This document shows positions 36,292 through 49,145 of a stretch of DNA of 64,000 nucleotides, piece after piece; the first letter of the stretch is position 1; each line of letters opens with the position of its first letter. A program made the position numbers and the translations under genes. The DNA comes from Prinsepia uniflora. Taxonomy: Eukaryota > Streptophyta > Magnoliopsida > Rosales > Rosaceae. The stretch is from the NCBI GenBank assembly GCA_032719365.1, contig CM064871.1, forward strand, positions 59,966,416-60,030,415, written 5' to 3'. Under the pieces are notes generated by a model. That model was not told the origin of the DNA, searched no databases, and saw only the letters and a program-made list of their open reading frames with translations.

Positions 36292-38380
36292 CAAGAATTA
36301 TAAGGATATATGGTTATGCTTGTCAAATTTGAAGAGATGACCAAATCCTTACAAAGATAGCCTCTTCAAGTGACGGGAAAATAGTTGGAAAAGTTGGGTC
36401 TACTCGCCGGTGTCGCACTTCCGCAGTTGGCCCACAGGTCTGTTATGATTTTTTTTTTGTCAAATTTTTTTTCCTTTTGTTTTAAAATTTTTCAAAATGA
36501 TTGTTATTAAAGAACACTATAAATTTTTAAATAAATATGACCAAAAAAATTATATGGTTTTGTAATATGGTTACCAAGAATAGATTCTCCCTTTGGGGTA
36601 GGATGCTTTCCACCCAAGCGAAGTCCTTTAGGGTTGTAAGTTTAGTCTACCTCAATATAACTAGCCCACCAATTTAATTAACACATTACACTTTAATTAT
36701 TTTTTTAAAAAATAGACCATCTCAAAGACTCAAGCACGCACACATTCGATTACGACCAATGATAAAAATATCGTTTTTCACGGAAATATTAACAGTTAAA
36801 TTTATGGAAATATCGATTTCGATATCTTATTATTCACGCTCAACCAAAAAGTGTTGGAAATTTAGTTCAAAACTTAAAATTTTTGAATGAAAATTTAGAA
36901 AGAAATTAAGTATCTGATAATATTTATATAAGACTAATGTCTATATCCTAGAAATTGAAGGGAGATCTTTCTTCCCCTCATATTTTTATGTCAATACCCT
37001 TAAATATGGGTATATTCATGGAAATATCGTAGATATTTCTCCGTCCCCATTTTAATATCAAGACTCCAAAATATCGATATATCGACGAAAATTTTATGGA
37101 TATTGCGGATACTTTCATCCATGAATAAGACAGAGAAAGCAACAAAGAGAGGAGGACAATGCCATTTCAGCCTTTCTTCTTTCTTTTCTTCACTTTCAAG
37201 TCAAACAAATCACAATTTTCAACTTCAAAATAAAATAGGTGATTAATTTCTTGCTCATTGTTATGACCCTCACATTGAAATAGACTTTACTTATATTATC
37301 AGTAATAAATTGATGATTGAGGATTTTGATTCTGTCAAGACTAGAAAGGATACAATTTCAAATTAGAAAATGATCATTTTTTATTTGCATTGCATGTTTA
37401 ATTATGGGTTTTGTTGTAATTTGTTTTTATTCTTTCTATCAAACTTTTATTTATATATATTTTTGTATTCGATGGATAAGACACATTATGTTCCTCTGAA
37501 TATGTGTATCTTTTATGATTATTAATGAATTTTTTTTGTACAGTCGAGTTTCTTTAACATCTAGTAAGTTTAGCTTATCTGAAATCGAGTTTAAGAGCCA
37601 TCCTTCATTAATACAATAACCAAACTATTTAATTGTATTAACCCATACCATCTAGATAAATGGTTAACCCATAATCACCTCATTTAATATAAATGGTTAT
37701 GGTAAACTCGAGTAACCATAACCGTATTTTTTTTATTCATCTCTAGTTGGAGATGGCAATATTTCTCAACGGTTTTGCAACTTGGTCTTAAATTTATAAG
37801 TTTATGCTTTTAAGTACTAAGGTCTAGTGGTATTCCTTTTCATATGTTCATATTGTAAAATTGTAGGCAGTATAAATTTCACTCTTGAATGTTTATTACA
37901 TCTAATTTCTTAAAATATTATAATTAAGTAGATAATTTCCCTTATATTCCCACAACATTCCCATTAATTTATTTTATACTAAAATTACTAAATAACATTA
38001 TAAATAAAAATAAAAAATAACGTATAATATGTAAATAATGATACATTTTCAATGAAATGTGAATAAAAGTGATACACCTTTCTCTTTGGAAAAAAAAAAT
38101 TAATTAATAAAAGTGATAGATAAAAATAATTTGTTAAGTAATATAAATTTAAGAACAAATCACAGAATTCCTTCTAAAATTGTGAAAATGTGTTATTTAG
38201 GTATGCAAAACACAGAAGACAGAACATTGACCAAAACAGCCTAACAAATTATGAAAGAACTAAAAAAGAGAAAAACTACTTCTCTAGAGTTATTGCATTT
38301 CGACCAATAACGAACGAAAGACAGATGCAAGCACTGGCAATAACAAATATTGGAACCTTTCTCACTCGGTTTTTGCATTG
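36292..38380. other. Intergenic region upstream of second peroxidase
   Basis: AT-rich, no gene supported. Around 36770-37100 there are repeated TATCGATA/ATATCG-type words resembling dispersed plant repeats with no clear ends. The 65-codon frame at 38190-38387 has no recognisable motif and runs into the presumed promoter. Confidence 0.45.
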
Positions 38381-38388
38381 TATATAAA
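38381..38388 (+). promoter_or_regulatory. TATA box of second peroxidase gene
   Basis: TATATAAA lies 130 bp before the ATG at 38518, followed by a CA-rich leader. Placement is typical for a plant TATA box with transcription starting near 38412. Inferred from position and motif only. Confidence 0.6.
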
Positions 38389-38517
38389 CACGGCCCCGCC
38401 TCATGTTTAAATCGTGGCTCTCCCAAAAACAAGAAAAAGAAGCAAAACTAGCAGCAACTCTTATCTAACCACCGGGGGTGGCATTGCGAGTTAAAGCAGT
38501 CACCACCTATTCATCAC

Positions 38518-39915
38518 ATGGAAATTACTCATTTAAGTACAGCGACGATCTTCGCCTTCCTCTTGGCGATCGTCCCTCCTTCGGAGGCAGCAGGAGCAGG
38601 CAGTGACGACGGTTTACTTGTTGGATTTTACGACAAAACATGTCCCAATGCGGAGCTAATTGTGGCTGACGTTGTGTCCAAGGCTGTAGATGCAGATCAA
38701 AAGCTCCCCTCTGCTCTCATTCGCCTCTATTTCCATGATTGCTTTGTTAAGGTAATTATACTCTCACTTCTTCTTATGCCATATCATTATATCATGTTAA
38801 TATTTAAGTATAAGATATTGATATAACGGCCTTATTTGTATACGTAAATTCTATTTTTATTAGCATGTAGTTTATAAATATAGTCTCTTTTAATATTACC
38901 TAATTTACCTTTAATATTAATAGGAAAAAGAAAGTAGTTTTATTGACAACCTCCATACACTAAAGTCACCCAAGAGAATTTCGGCTGGGAATATTATATT
39001 AAATTTATTTTCGTAAAATATTTAAATTTAATTTTAAATGGGGTAAAATGGGAAGTTCCTAAACAAAAAATTAAGCATTCATAAAATTTGTAAAAACGTA
39101 GAATTTCTAATTCATAAATATCGAAAACATACATGCAGGGCTGCGATGGCTCAATTCTGTTGGATGCGACGCCGTCTCATGAGCCTGTAGAGATGGAGTC
39201 ACCGGCCAACTCAGGGGTCAGAGGTATAGAACTCATTGAAGAGATCAAGGCCAAGCTAGAGGCGGAATGTCCGTTAACCGTTTCCTGCGCCGACATATTG
39301 GCCTTTGTAGCTCGGGAAGCCGTGACTCTCTCCGGTCTTCCACGCCACGGTGTCCCAGGCGGCCGCCGAGATAGTCTCACTTCCCGTGCTTCCGATGTCA
39401 CTCTACCTAATCCGGCAACCCCTATGGATGACATGATAACCTACTTCGAAACAAGAGGCATGAACTCCGAGGAAATGGTTGTGTTGTTTGGAGCACACTC
39501 CATTGGTGCTTCCCACTGTACCTTCTTCGACTACCGGCTCTACAATTTCAACAAGACTCAGAAGCAGGACCCTTCCATGAACCCGGTGCATGCGGCTGAG
39601 CTGTCTGAGCAGTGTCCACCACCCAACACATTGCCGAAAGAGGAGGCTAAAAACAGAGTTGTTGACTTTGACGCTACTACACCACTCGTCCTGGACAGCA
39701 TGTACTACTTGAACGTGATGAGAGGGAGAGGGTTGCTTCAATCGGATCAGGCTCTGGCTTCGGATCCCCGAACCATCAAGCTGGTGATGAAAATGGCTGT
39801 GAATGGTGAAAGTTGGGCTCGGAGATTCGTCCAGACCATGATTAAGTTGGGGAGAACCAATGTCCTTACCAACGAGGCAGGAGAGATAAGGAAAGCCTGC
39901 CGGACCTATAACTAA
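38518..39915 (+). CDS. Class III secretory peroxidase (copy 2), two exons
   Basis: Secretory heme peroxidase using H2O2 on phenolic or other apoplastic substrates. Exon 1 is 38518-38751, the GT-AG intron 38752-39138 (387 bp), exon 2 39139-39915, giving 336 residues. The signal peptide covers about residues 1-24. The family motifs are canonical: GFYDKTCPN, distal Arg69 and His73 in RLYFHDCFV, GCDGSILLD, VSCADILA, and heme-ligand His198 in GAHSIGASHC. Exon 2 has exactly the same length as in copy 1 (777 bp), the intron sits at the same codon boundary after FVK/LVK, and I count about 156 of 258 identical residues. A TATA box precedes it. Its 3' end faces the 3' end of the PHS1-like gene about 320 bp away. 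Frames on the other strand (39177-40005) are shadows. Appears intact. Confidence 0.93.
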
Positions 39916-40234
39916 CGCCATGTAATTTAAACATCTAATTGTGCCTTGGCATCGAAGAAATGTCTTAATGTAAGTTTGCATCACAGGTTTCAAAAAGCCG
40001 AACAATTGATTTCAAGTCTAATAGTTACTATATCACAGATTGAGACCAGGAAATTAACTAAACTAGAAATGTTAATGCATATGTAGGGATATGCAAGAGA
40101 TTTGCACTACAGAAATAAAGTCAAAGAAACTTGAGAACTTCGCAGTAAGATTTGAAATAAGAACGTTTGGATGGCTGGGGAACCAAAGAAGATAAGAATT
40201 GCTAACTGCTTTGTATATGCAAGGCAATGAACAA

Positions 40235-43200
40235 TTACAGAAGCATATCATCTCCCATTTCTGTGATCATTTTGTCAACTTTGAACAGAAGATCTGGAAA
40301 TAACAGGGAAGAAAGAAAGAACTATGATCAATAAACCTTTCAAGCAATATAATATATCAAACTACTTTTTCCAGTGATCATAGTGCTAAATAAATTTTAA
40401 ACTTTAGCAGCTTCTGAACATGACAGTGTTCAAATTTTAGCATGTTACACGCGTGAAGACATCAAACTTAGGTTAAAATCCATTTTGGGTAAAAAAAACG
40501 GGAAATAATTTTTTCGTGACGTACTAACATGAAGAACACATCCATTTTCAATGAGGATGGAACAAAGATATATAGATTTGCCATCAAGCATAACGAGTAA
40601 TGCATCAACATGTGGATTCGCAGAAGGTAAATAATTAAAAGTAGGTACTAACCTTGGAAGGAAGCATCTTCCATGTATCTCTGCAACACAAGAAACGTTT
40701 ACCGTTATGCATCACCATTCTGCTGTAGAACATCAATTACTCTTTGTATGCAAGTAGTACTAACAGACATAAAGCCATGTAGTAAATAGAATTTTTACAT
40801 AAGCATTGGAAGAAAGCCATGTACTAACAGGCACAAAACGAAAATGACAGTATTATGCTTACAAGAACATTCTTTGAGAAAATTAAAATAAAGGACTAAG
40901 AAAGATACCGCAATTTTGGACTTGAGATCGACTTCCTCTGATGGTTGTGTTGCCACTACATCATTCAATCAAAGAAAATTGTTATCATTCATCACTTGGA
41001 ATCAGAAATATATCCCCAAAGTTAACAGAATCAAACGTACCATGTTCAAGAACAGGGCCACAGTTGCTCAGAAATGAGCTGAAACTTGGAGGCAAGGCTG
41101 CAAAGTTCCTCTGATAGTTATCAATAGGCGTGGATTCCTGAGTGTGCGAGTATTGGTCAGTTTTACTGTTCAGCAAACTTGGTGATATTTGAGGTCTATA
41201 AGGCTCATCAGGAGTCATAGCAATCAAGTCCTTGGCATCCCTGAAAAACAGAAAAACACCATCACTACTTTCTCCTCAACTGATTTGTTAAAACATATTT
41301 ATACCGTAAGGGGGGAAGTGAAGCATCTTAGAAAATTGAAGTTTTGTTTTTACCGATTAACGGGTCTATTAGAAGATGCAAATTCCTGAGTGTGTGAGTA
41401 TTGATCAGCTTCATTATTCAGCAAACATGGTGATATTTGAGGTGTATAAGTCTCAGCAGGAGTCATAGAAAACAAGTCCTTGCAAGCCGCCCTGAAAACA
41501 CAGAAAATGCCATCACTATTCTTTGTCTTGTTTATTGGAAACACATTTACATTAAGGGAAAAATTTCAAAGATTTAAAGAGATGGTAGTTCTGTTCTTAC
41601 TGATTCAGGGGTCTCTTAGAAGACGTGAATTCCTGAGTGTGTGAGCATTGGGCAGCTTCATTACTCAACAAACTTGGTGATACTTGAGGTGTGTAAGTCT
41701 CAGAAGGAGTCCTAGCAATCACGTCCATGCAAGTCCTGAAAACACAAAAAAGCAATATCACTGCTTTGCTTGGACTTGTTTATGGGAAACATGCATCTAC
41801 TTCAAAGGAAAAAAATGTAGTATTTAAGAGAGTTGTTCTTACTGATTGAAGGGTCTACTAGAAGATGTCAACTCAAATTGTGATGAGATTTCAGATCCAA
41901 GGTCAGTATTAACAGGTTCAATATTCTTCCCTTCCTTGCAGGTCTTCTGAAAAATGGACCAAGCATAACACCACCAATGTAAGACAAAAGAAAAAGGCTT
42001 CTTCCCTTCCTTGCAGGTTCAATACGTGTCGCTTATTTTCTATATTAACTCTATATTACAATAACACACTGAAAATTCTGGAAGTAATGGTTTCACCTTC
42101 AAAGCAATCATGAATTTCTCTACCTCCTGGAGAGATGAAAATCGCAAACCAAATTTCTGGATCTGCAAAGATGTAACACTGGACATTATGACTTTCGAAT
42201 AATTTTGTCCCATGCAGCCTAAACATAACGTACATTGCCGCCAATCATACACAGAAAAAAAAAATAAAGGATTGAGCAGCTTGCCTGGTCCGAGCAATCT
42301 TTGTAGTTGACAAACACGGCTCTTGTACCCCTGGCAGGAAATCCAGACATGCATGAAACCTGAGGCCAGATAAATAGTAGCTTGGAAACATAATGCTCCT
42401 CCTGAAACATGCCGAATTATAACAAATCAATGAGTTTTAAATCGAAATTTCAGTCTACAAGGAATCCAAAGCTCTGAAAAAAAAAGGCCTCATAAGTTCT
42501 AGATTCCGAAAATCCATGAGGATATATTTCAGACAACTCAGGTGATGAAATGTCCAAAACCAAATAATAAATTATCAATTCAGAAGATTCATCTAACTTA
42601 TCTATCTTCCAGAATTGCGATTGTGGATGTTTCGACCTTACTTCAATGCCAAATTACGATTATTCAGATGGTAACGCTTCCAGTAACCAGGAAAAATAAA
42701 ACAGCTGAGTCACAATGAATCGACGCAGCCTCCGTACAATTTAGACCAAGGCGATCTTAAAGAATTTAAATAAGATCTAAATTGAAATCTAAAGAAATTC
42801 ATGAACATAGTTTTAGAAGGATCTAAACTTTTAACACATTTAAGTTCAACAAATTCTCAGCGCCGTTTGTGACGGGAAAAATGTACTATATAAACACTTG
42901 ATAATTTCAATTTGTATTAGTTGAGTTCAGTTTCCCTCGGTTTTCTTAGCACCCAGACGCAAATTAACAGCCTAAAGAAAAATTCTAACTGAAAAGTTTA
43001 ATTAACCAGACGAGCAGGTAATGAACGGAAGATGCAGACTCTCACCAGAAGCTTCCCGTTGAAACATACAGTGAGGATGAAGTCGGAACTAGAGTGATCG
43101 GGAGCCAGTTGGAGCAGGGCAGAGGAGGAAGACGGCAAAGAGATCCATCTATCGGAGGGGATACATCGCCTTCTGTATTTGTGATCCTGAGGGACGAGAA

Positions 43201-43432
43201 GGGGACATGTGGAGGTGATCAGAGGAGGAGGAACGTAGGGAAAGAAGCGAGAGAAGTCGACCTCCCACTGCTCTTTGATGGCGGTCGCAGTCACCGTCAC
43301 CGGGTTCGTCTGAACCGGGTTGAGCCTTATGGTTCGTATCGGAGCAGCCAGAGGGGGGCTTTGGCTCTCCGGTTGTTTCAGGCTCTTCGTCTTTCTTTTC
43401 CCTTTTTCCTCTCCGCCTTCATTTTGGCCCAT
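40235..43432 (-). CDS. PHS1: PHS1-like meiotic protein (POOR HOMOLOGOUS SYNAPSIS 1), ten exons
   Basis: PHS1 is a plant meiosis protein needed for correct homologous pairing and linked to nuclear import of RAD50. Reading the minus strand I reconstruct ten exons: 43432-43046, 42401-42285, 42162-42097, 41946-41843, 41735-41601, 41491-41354, 41240-41041, 40955-40909, 40680-40653 and 40293-40235, with consistent phases and a stop at 40237-40235 (426 codons). Family-like blocks are WEVDFSRFFPY, DHSSSDFILTVCFNGKLL, EEHYVSKLLFIWPQVSC, SGFPARGTRAVFVNY, IQKFGLRFSS, ATQPSEEVDLKSKIA and RYMEDASFQ-DLLFKVDKMI at the C terminus. All introns are GT-AG except intron 2, whose donor is CAG/GCAAGC. Exons 5, 6 and 7 are tandem duplicates. 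The start at 43432 is the first ATG giving a charged N terminus; an in-frame ATG at 43474 is possible. Identification rests on remembered family motifs, not a search. Confidence 0.85.
41041..41946 (-). repeat. Tandemly duplicated exon-intron units inside the PHS1-like gene
   Basis: Exons 5 (135 bp), 6 (138 bp) and the first part of 7 encode the same roughly 40-residue unit: TPSETYTPQVSPSLLSNEA, TPAETYTPQISPCLLNNEA and TPDEPYRPQISPSLLNSKT, each followed by SHTQE. Exon 4 shares only the ends (TCKEG start; FELTSSSRPFNQ, cf. EFTSSKRPLNQ). The introns between them also match (GTAAGAAC or GTAAAAAC starts, AATAAACAAG or ATAAACAAG, and GTGATGG or GTGATAT near the 3' end), so the duplicated unit is exon plus intron, about 245 bp. 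Exons 5 and 6 are symmetric (1 nt before, 2 nt after full codons), so copies keep frame. Confidence 0.85.
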
Positions 43433-43902
43433 CGCAACGAAACTCAAATTTTCAAATTTTGGGGAATTGAACAAAGAAGGAAGTTATATGAACAGACGGA
43501 ACACGTGTTACTCCGTGAATGGTCTTTCGCTAGACCAAGTTCGTCACGTCCCGCGCGTTTTTTATTTCCGAGAACTAAAAAGAACTCTCGATAGCTCCCA
43601 TAAAAAAAAGGGCAAAAAAAAAAAAAAAAAAAACTCTCAATAGGTGGCCAATTAAATAAAACTAATTCTTCGGTAGCTTTCTGTTCGTGCCAAAAACTGA
43701 AATAAATATAATTCTAATCGTTTTCAAAAAGTAACGTAACGAATCCGGAATCGTCGTTTGATGGCTCGCGTTCGAAGGAGTACTTGCGGGGATCTCTTCG
43801 ATGTGGAATACAATGGTATCATAGTGTGGTGGGTAGTGCGAATGAGTAGAAAGTTGTAAGCTTGGAGTCTTGGTCTCACGATCATGTCCTAGATGGGCTA
43901 GT
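43433..43902. other. Upstream region of the PHS1-like gene
   Basis: Presumed promoter and 5' leader of the minus-strand gene up to about 43750, with a long A-run (about 43613-43632). No clear TATA box. 43750-43902 contains GGTATCATAGTGTGG and leads into the family B LTR. Plus-strand open frames at 43094-43643 are shadows of exon 1. Confidence 0.45.
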
Positions 43903-45368
43903 TGTAACGACTCGTCCTGAAAATTGGGGTAATTTCGTAAAGTAAATTGAAAAATGATGTATTTACCCTTGACCTTATTAAAGATCTAAAAGTCAATAAA
44001 CTTCCTGGAAATTTTGATTGGTCCGTTGTGTGAGCCCCGAACTCACGAGTGCGTAGACAAACTAACAAGCAGAAAATAGAGATCATATGTAGAACTGACG
44101 GGTTCGAACATTCAAAGGTATTTTGGGAATTTATACAAACATGGGCATTTAAGTCCTTTGTGCCTAGAAGGCGACTTAGCACCTAAGAGTGATTCAGTCG
44201 TTTTGTTGAACGACAAGTGTCACCCATTAGTTACTTGAGTGATGAGTAAGCATCACTTTGTTTTAAAACCAGAGAGAGGAACAGTGAAGAAAAACCACCA
44301 TATCTTCTTTGGATTTTGGAGGTAGCTTGGGATAGCCTAAGGAGGGTAGTTGGATAGAGTGGCTAGACAAACCTTAGTCTTTCTGGGAAGACTGGAATAG
44401 GAACAGTGGAGGTCTGCATAAGAAGCTTTTTCAGTGAAGTGGTACCGTAACTATCAGCATACCTTCACAGACGAGACTAAGGCCATTTCAACTCACTTGA
44501 AGAACAAAATAATCTTTTTATGTCATTTTCAAGTCGATTGATAGTTGTTGGAGGTAGGAGGCACGCCGTGGATGGTGGAGCAGGGAAACTTGGAATTTGA
44601 GTTTAATTTTCGTTCAGTCTAGGTGAAATCATCTGGGTTTAATGAGATAATTGAGTTGTTTGTTCAAAAAGACGAAGTTTGATTATTGGCAAATTGAAAT
44701 TGGTTGAGGATTGAAGGGTTTAGCACTGGGTTGAGTTACTTGGGTCCGGACCCGATTATAGAGAATCGAGTCGACCCATTGTGAGGTTGAAGGTGATTGT
44801 GCTTGTGATTGTAGCTCAAATCGCCAGCCGTCCACTGATGCATGGCGGCGCATGTGGCATCTCATCAGAGTTCGATCAACATGAAAGCTCATTCTTATGA
44901 GATTGTAGATATATTGGTACAATTTTCGATGCAATTGGACCTTGTTTCAGGATAGTTTTATATGTATGAAGTGGCGACATTGCGAGTGCACGTGCGTGAC
45001 ACTCGCCAGCCTTCCACTGGCACGTAGCGGCGTGTACGGCGACTCCTCAGAGTTCAGTAAACATGAAAGTTCATCCTTATGAGATCGTGGATCCATTGGT
45101 ATAGTTTTTAAGGCAATTGGACCTTATTTTAGAGTAGTTTTATACATCCAAAGTGACGGTGTTGTGAATGTACATACATATAAAGCTCCCGGGGTTTCAA
45201 GAATTTGAATATTTCCTCACATGATTAGGATATCGGAACAAAATTGATAAAATTCAGGATCTTAGGACAAGATCTGGACAAAGTTGGGATAACAGATAAG
45301 CGATCGGGAAGAGCCGAGGTATAAGGTTCCACTATTCTTTGGGGTTAGTGGGTTGGTGTGGACGGTGA

Positions 45369-48300
45369 TAACAGGACCGCCCCCGGAAGGGGCATTGAAA
45401 ACCTTGCCCGGTCCTGCTCCCGTCTGGCAAGTCGACTGAAATACCCCCAAGTTTACCCTCAGTACGTGCCAGACCAGGGATAGCCACATGTGCTTACTCA
45501 TGCCTCCGCCCCTCGTACAGCCTCGAACAACGCGCCACGACCTGGAGGGTCAATAAAACCAAAAGGTGTGAGTGGACAAAAATAAATCAGTTTAGCAAAA
45601 CGGTTACAACAAACATTTTTACCCTCCGCGTGAAAACCAATGCATGCATACAAAAACATTTCGCCATCGGTTAAGATTTTCCACATAATAAAAACTGTGT
45701 ATCAAATTTCAACATAAGGAAGAACTCGTATGAACCTCAAAATCATTTTCCTTTCTCAACCATCGGGTCTTAGCCCGCAATCATAAACACCGGGCCTCAG
45801 CCCAAAACCACGAATCAAAACCAAATGCACAACATGATCCAAAACCAACAACCATATACCGGGCCACTGCCCAACTCAACCGAAACATCAGAAATCATCA
45901 ATAAATCACAAGTAAATCATTTTGCTGGATAACAAGTGCGCCCGAGTCTTTAAACTCAAAACCATGCGCATAAACAGGCCTTCCCGGGATATCAACGAGT
46001 CTTTAAACTCATAACATAATCAATAGGCCTCGGGGGTATCACAGTAACCGAGTCTTTAAACTCACGAGTCTTTAAACTCATTAAGGGCCCTCCCCCGTCA
46101 TCAATTAACCGAGTCTTTAAACTCAAAACGTGCTCCAGCAATAGCACCGGGTTTTTAAACCCAAAACAGTTTTCAAACACAACAACGGGTCTTTAAACCC
46201 CAAGCAGTTTCCAACGGGTCTTTAAACCCCAAAATAGTTTATCAATAACGACAACGTGGGATCCATCCCAAAATCACATTTTTCACAACAGGACCCATGG
46301 TTCGAATTTCCACATTCATTTTCCCCAAATCATACTTTACAAACATAAACAAATCATCATTAACCACGAGGCATGCACAATCACTTTATTAAATCCTTTT
46401 TCATTCCCGAATTCGAATTCGCAACAATGGTTCCGTAAGCTGGCATCCGGAAGCATCATCCCGAACCCAAACTAAGAATCCACTTTAAATTTCCGAAAAC
46501 CGAAACCTCGTTCGTTAAAATTTCTTTTATGCCCCGAGCATCAAGCGCAAAATCACCTTTTTCAAAATCCATTTTAATTCCTTGAAATCACTTCATTTCT
46601 CAAATCTCATTATCAAAACATCAAGGCCACAATCATAATTACCAAAATCACAATCCAAGCAAAACATACTCAAAACCCACATTTAAAATCCTCAAAATCA
46701 CAAGTCTCATTTTAATTCCCCAATTCAAACATCAACAGTGATCAAATCACAATAACTCAAGATCTCGTAAAACATGCAAATCCGGAACTTTCTCGAAAAA
46801 CGTGTCAAAATCGTAAGTCACACTCGCAAATCATAAACAACCTTCTTAAATCATTTTACACCCATTTCATATAACTTCTTCCATTAAACCATCATTAAGC
46901 ATACGAGTGACCATAGTCTCGAAATACGTGGAATTTCACATGTATAGTAAAAATGCGTATAAATACGGGAATCGAATACGTATAAATACGGAAATCAAAA
47001 TCAACCACAACTTATAATCATGATCATAAAATCATAGAAATAATTTATGCATGCATTAAATTTTGAAAGCAACATCCACTCACACACCAATTTTAAGGCT
47101 CGGTTTCGCGCCGTACGCATGCCCGTAATTTCCGATATTTTCCAGAATTTCGAATCCTGTCCGAAAACATACTTTAGTGTCACTAAGGGCTTAGATAACA
47201 ACATACTAATTTCCCAAAATTTTCCGGGAATTAATCCCTATTTACAAACGTAACATAAATCTTCGGACCCTCAGAACCACATCGGAACGGTGTCCGATAA
47301 GTTCGAAACCAACGTTAAAATGTTCGTTACATTATATAGGATAAAAGTCGTGTTGAACTCACCTTGAAAATCGGCCCCACGCGCCGTCACGCGCCGCCGC
47401 AAGCGGCTGCGTGTGACACACACGCGCCAGCTACAGTAACCCCAACGGTCACCATCTTCACCCGACTCCCTGACATACGGGCCGTCCCACCCGCGTGAGG
47501 ACCCGATTAGCAGCCCTTCAATTCGACATTATTTGAACGATTTGAGCACACCATTAGCTTTGCAACCTGTCCAATTAGGGATCTGTAACATCCAAAGCAG
47601 TCGTCATTACCTCTAACTATCTCGACTTAAACTAAATTTCTCAAACGAGACTCTCGTCTGAATTCACCGTATGACCAAGTAATTCTCCAATTAATTGATA
47701 GCATAGCATCGTAGCCTCATGGTATGGATAACTTGGGTTACAATTTCACAAACTCTTACCCTTAATTGCACGAACACAAGGCTCGATTTCCCGGCCGCCC
47801 ACTTGTCTGTTCAGAGCTCCAGGGGCCTCGGAGCATTGACTTGTCGATCTGGTTCGACTACATGGAGTCCAAGAAGGCTGAATTGAGCCTTAATTCTTGT
47901 TGGGTTGGCCAACATTTTGGATTGCAATTTCGGGATTAGCTCGGCCATTGTTTCTGGTTTTCAGAACTCCCACTCACCCAAACCATCCTCTCAACTCTCC
48001 TACTCCTCTCTCTCACTCTCACCAGTCTTTTGCCCGTCTCACACCTCCCAGAAGTCGATCAAACTGGCAATAAGTCCACCAACCCGACAATGCTCTGTTT
48101 TTCTTTCTTCAGGAGCCTCAGCACGGTTTGCAGTGCTTGCTCCCCACGCCTCACCTCAACCAGCCCTAACCGTGCTCTACCTTCTGCCTCAGATTCCCCA
48201 CTAATTGCATAAACAATTAGTCCACGACAGCACCCTAACTCCAACCTCACCCGTGCACACTCAGTTCTTAGCCCATTCTGATTTTCTCACCTCAAAATGC

Positions 48301-48944
48301 CAACCCGTGCATAAAGAATCCTAATCCCATACCGTACATCAGTTCCAAGCACCCACACTCACACACCAAGGCCACTAACCAGTAAAATAATCTCCCGGAC
48401 AAACCACCCACGCATGGTGGTTCAGCCCCTGCTTCGCGGTTTCCAAACAGGCCCCCGCGAAATTACCAATCTGCCCTTGTGCACAAAATTACGAAATTGC
48501 CCCTCTACTTCTTAGACCTATAACTTGGTCATCTGATGTCTGTTTCACGCGTGCCGCCTGTCGTTGTACTCGGGGCATCAAGACCTTCCTAACGGTCCTT
48601 AGCCCTCGGCCAACGGACCCCCCCGATCGAAAAGTCAACATTTTCCCTTATTTCGTCCAAATTACGATAATGCCCCCGGACTTCCGAACGTCATAACTTC
48701 CGCCACGAACATCGGAATCGAACGTGCCGCCTGTCTATGAACTCGTGACGTCCCAAACTACGTCACGGTCATCTGGCAAAGTCCATTTGACCGCCTGAAT
48801 AAAAAGTCAACGTTTTGCCCACAACCAGGGGCAAAACGGTCATTTTGCACCGTTCGTCCGAATTCGCCCAACTAATCACCGATTAACCCCGCTAATCGTG
48901 ATTAGTTAGTAATCTAATCCCGAATTCCGGGACGGGTCGTTACA
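45369..48944 (-). mobile_element. Family A solo LTR, inverted, GGTGA target duplication
   Basis: Minus-strand LTR reading TGTAACGACCCGTCCC at 48944 to CCTGTTA at 45369, 3,576 bp. Identical GGTGA pentamers at 45364-45368 and 48945-48949 prove insertion into the family B LTR. On the minus strand it has GTGAGT at 47083-47078 and an acceptor-like CCCTCCAG ending at 45542. Its palindrome array appears as GAGTCTTTAAACTC and GGGTCTTTAAACCC words at 45764-46230. The stem of the U5 stem-loop is split by extra sequence near 45420-45475. Confidence 0.9.
45764..46230 (-). repeat. Palindrome array of inverted solo LTR
   Basis: At least ten units; early ones read CGGGTCTTAGCCCG and GGGCCTCAGCCC, later ones GAGTCTTTAAACTC (five times) and GGGTCTTTAAACCC (about three times). 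The switch GAG...CTC to GGG...CCC keeps the two arms complementary. Counterpart of 22528-22907. Confidence 0.75.
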
Positions 48945-49145
48945 GGTGACCCCAGGAGGACGAAATATGTTTGGTTCGCATATTAAAACAATAATTCCAA
49001 GCTCGATGTACATCCTTTTCCTGATAGGTTATCCAGTTATGTTGACAAGTCTCAGGGGCAATTCTGGAACTAGGTTTTAGGCTATCAGATGGGTGCAGAA
49101 CTAGGCATAGTTATCAAAGTAATTTCGGAAAAGGTCTTGTCAATT

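Larger units (their letters stand above)
43903..49142 (+). mobile_element. Family B 5' LTR (copy 2)
   Basis: Starts TGTAACGACTCGTCC and ends GTCTTGTCA three bases before the primer site. The segment up to 45363 and from 48950 on matches copy 1 at 11995-15170 (GGTTCCACTATTC, GGACGAAATATGT, CAAAGTAATTTCGG). A palindrome-like GACAAGTGTCACCC stands near 44210. Broken at 45364-48949 by a solo LTR. Confidence 0.75.

Noticed and set aside
39177..40005. Minus-strand frames of 85 and 200 codons
   Set aside because: Antisense shadows of peroxidase copy 2 exon 2.
43094..43643. Plus-strand frames of 166 and 107 codons
   Set aside because: Antisense shadows of PHS1-like exon 1 and its upstream region.
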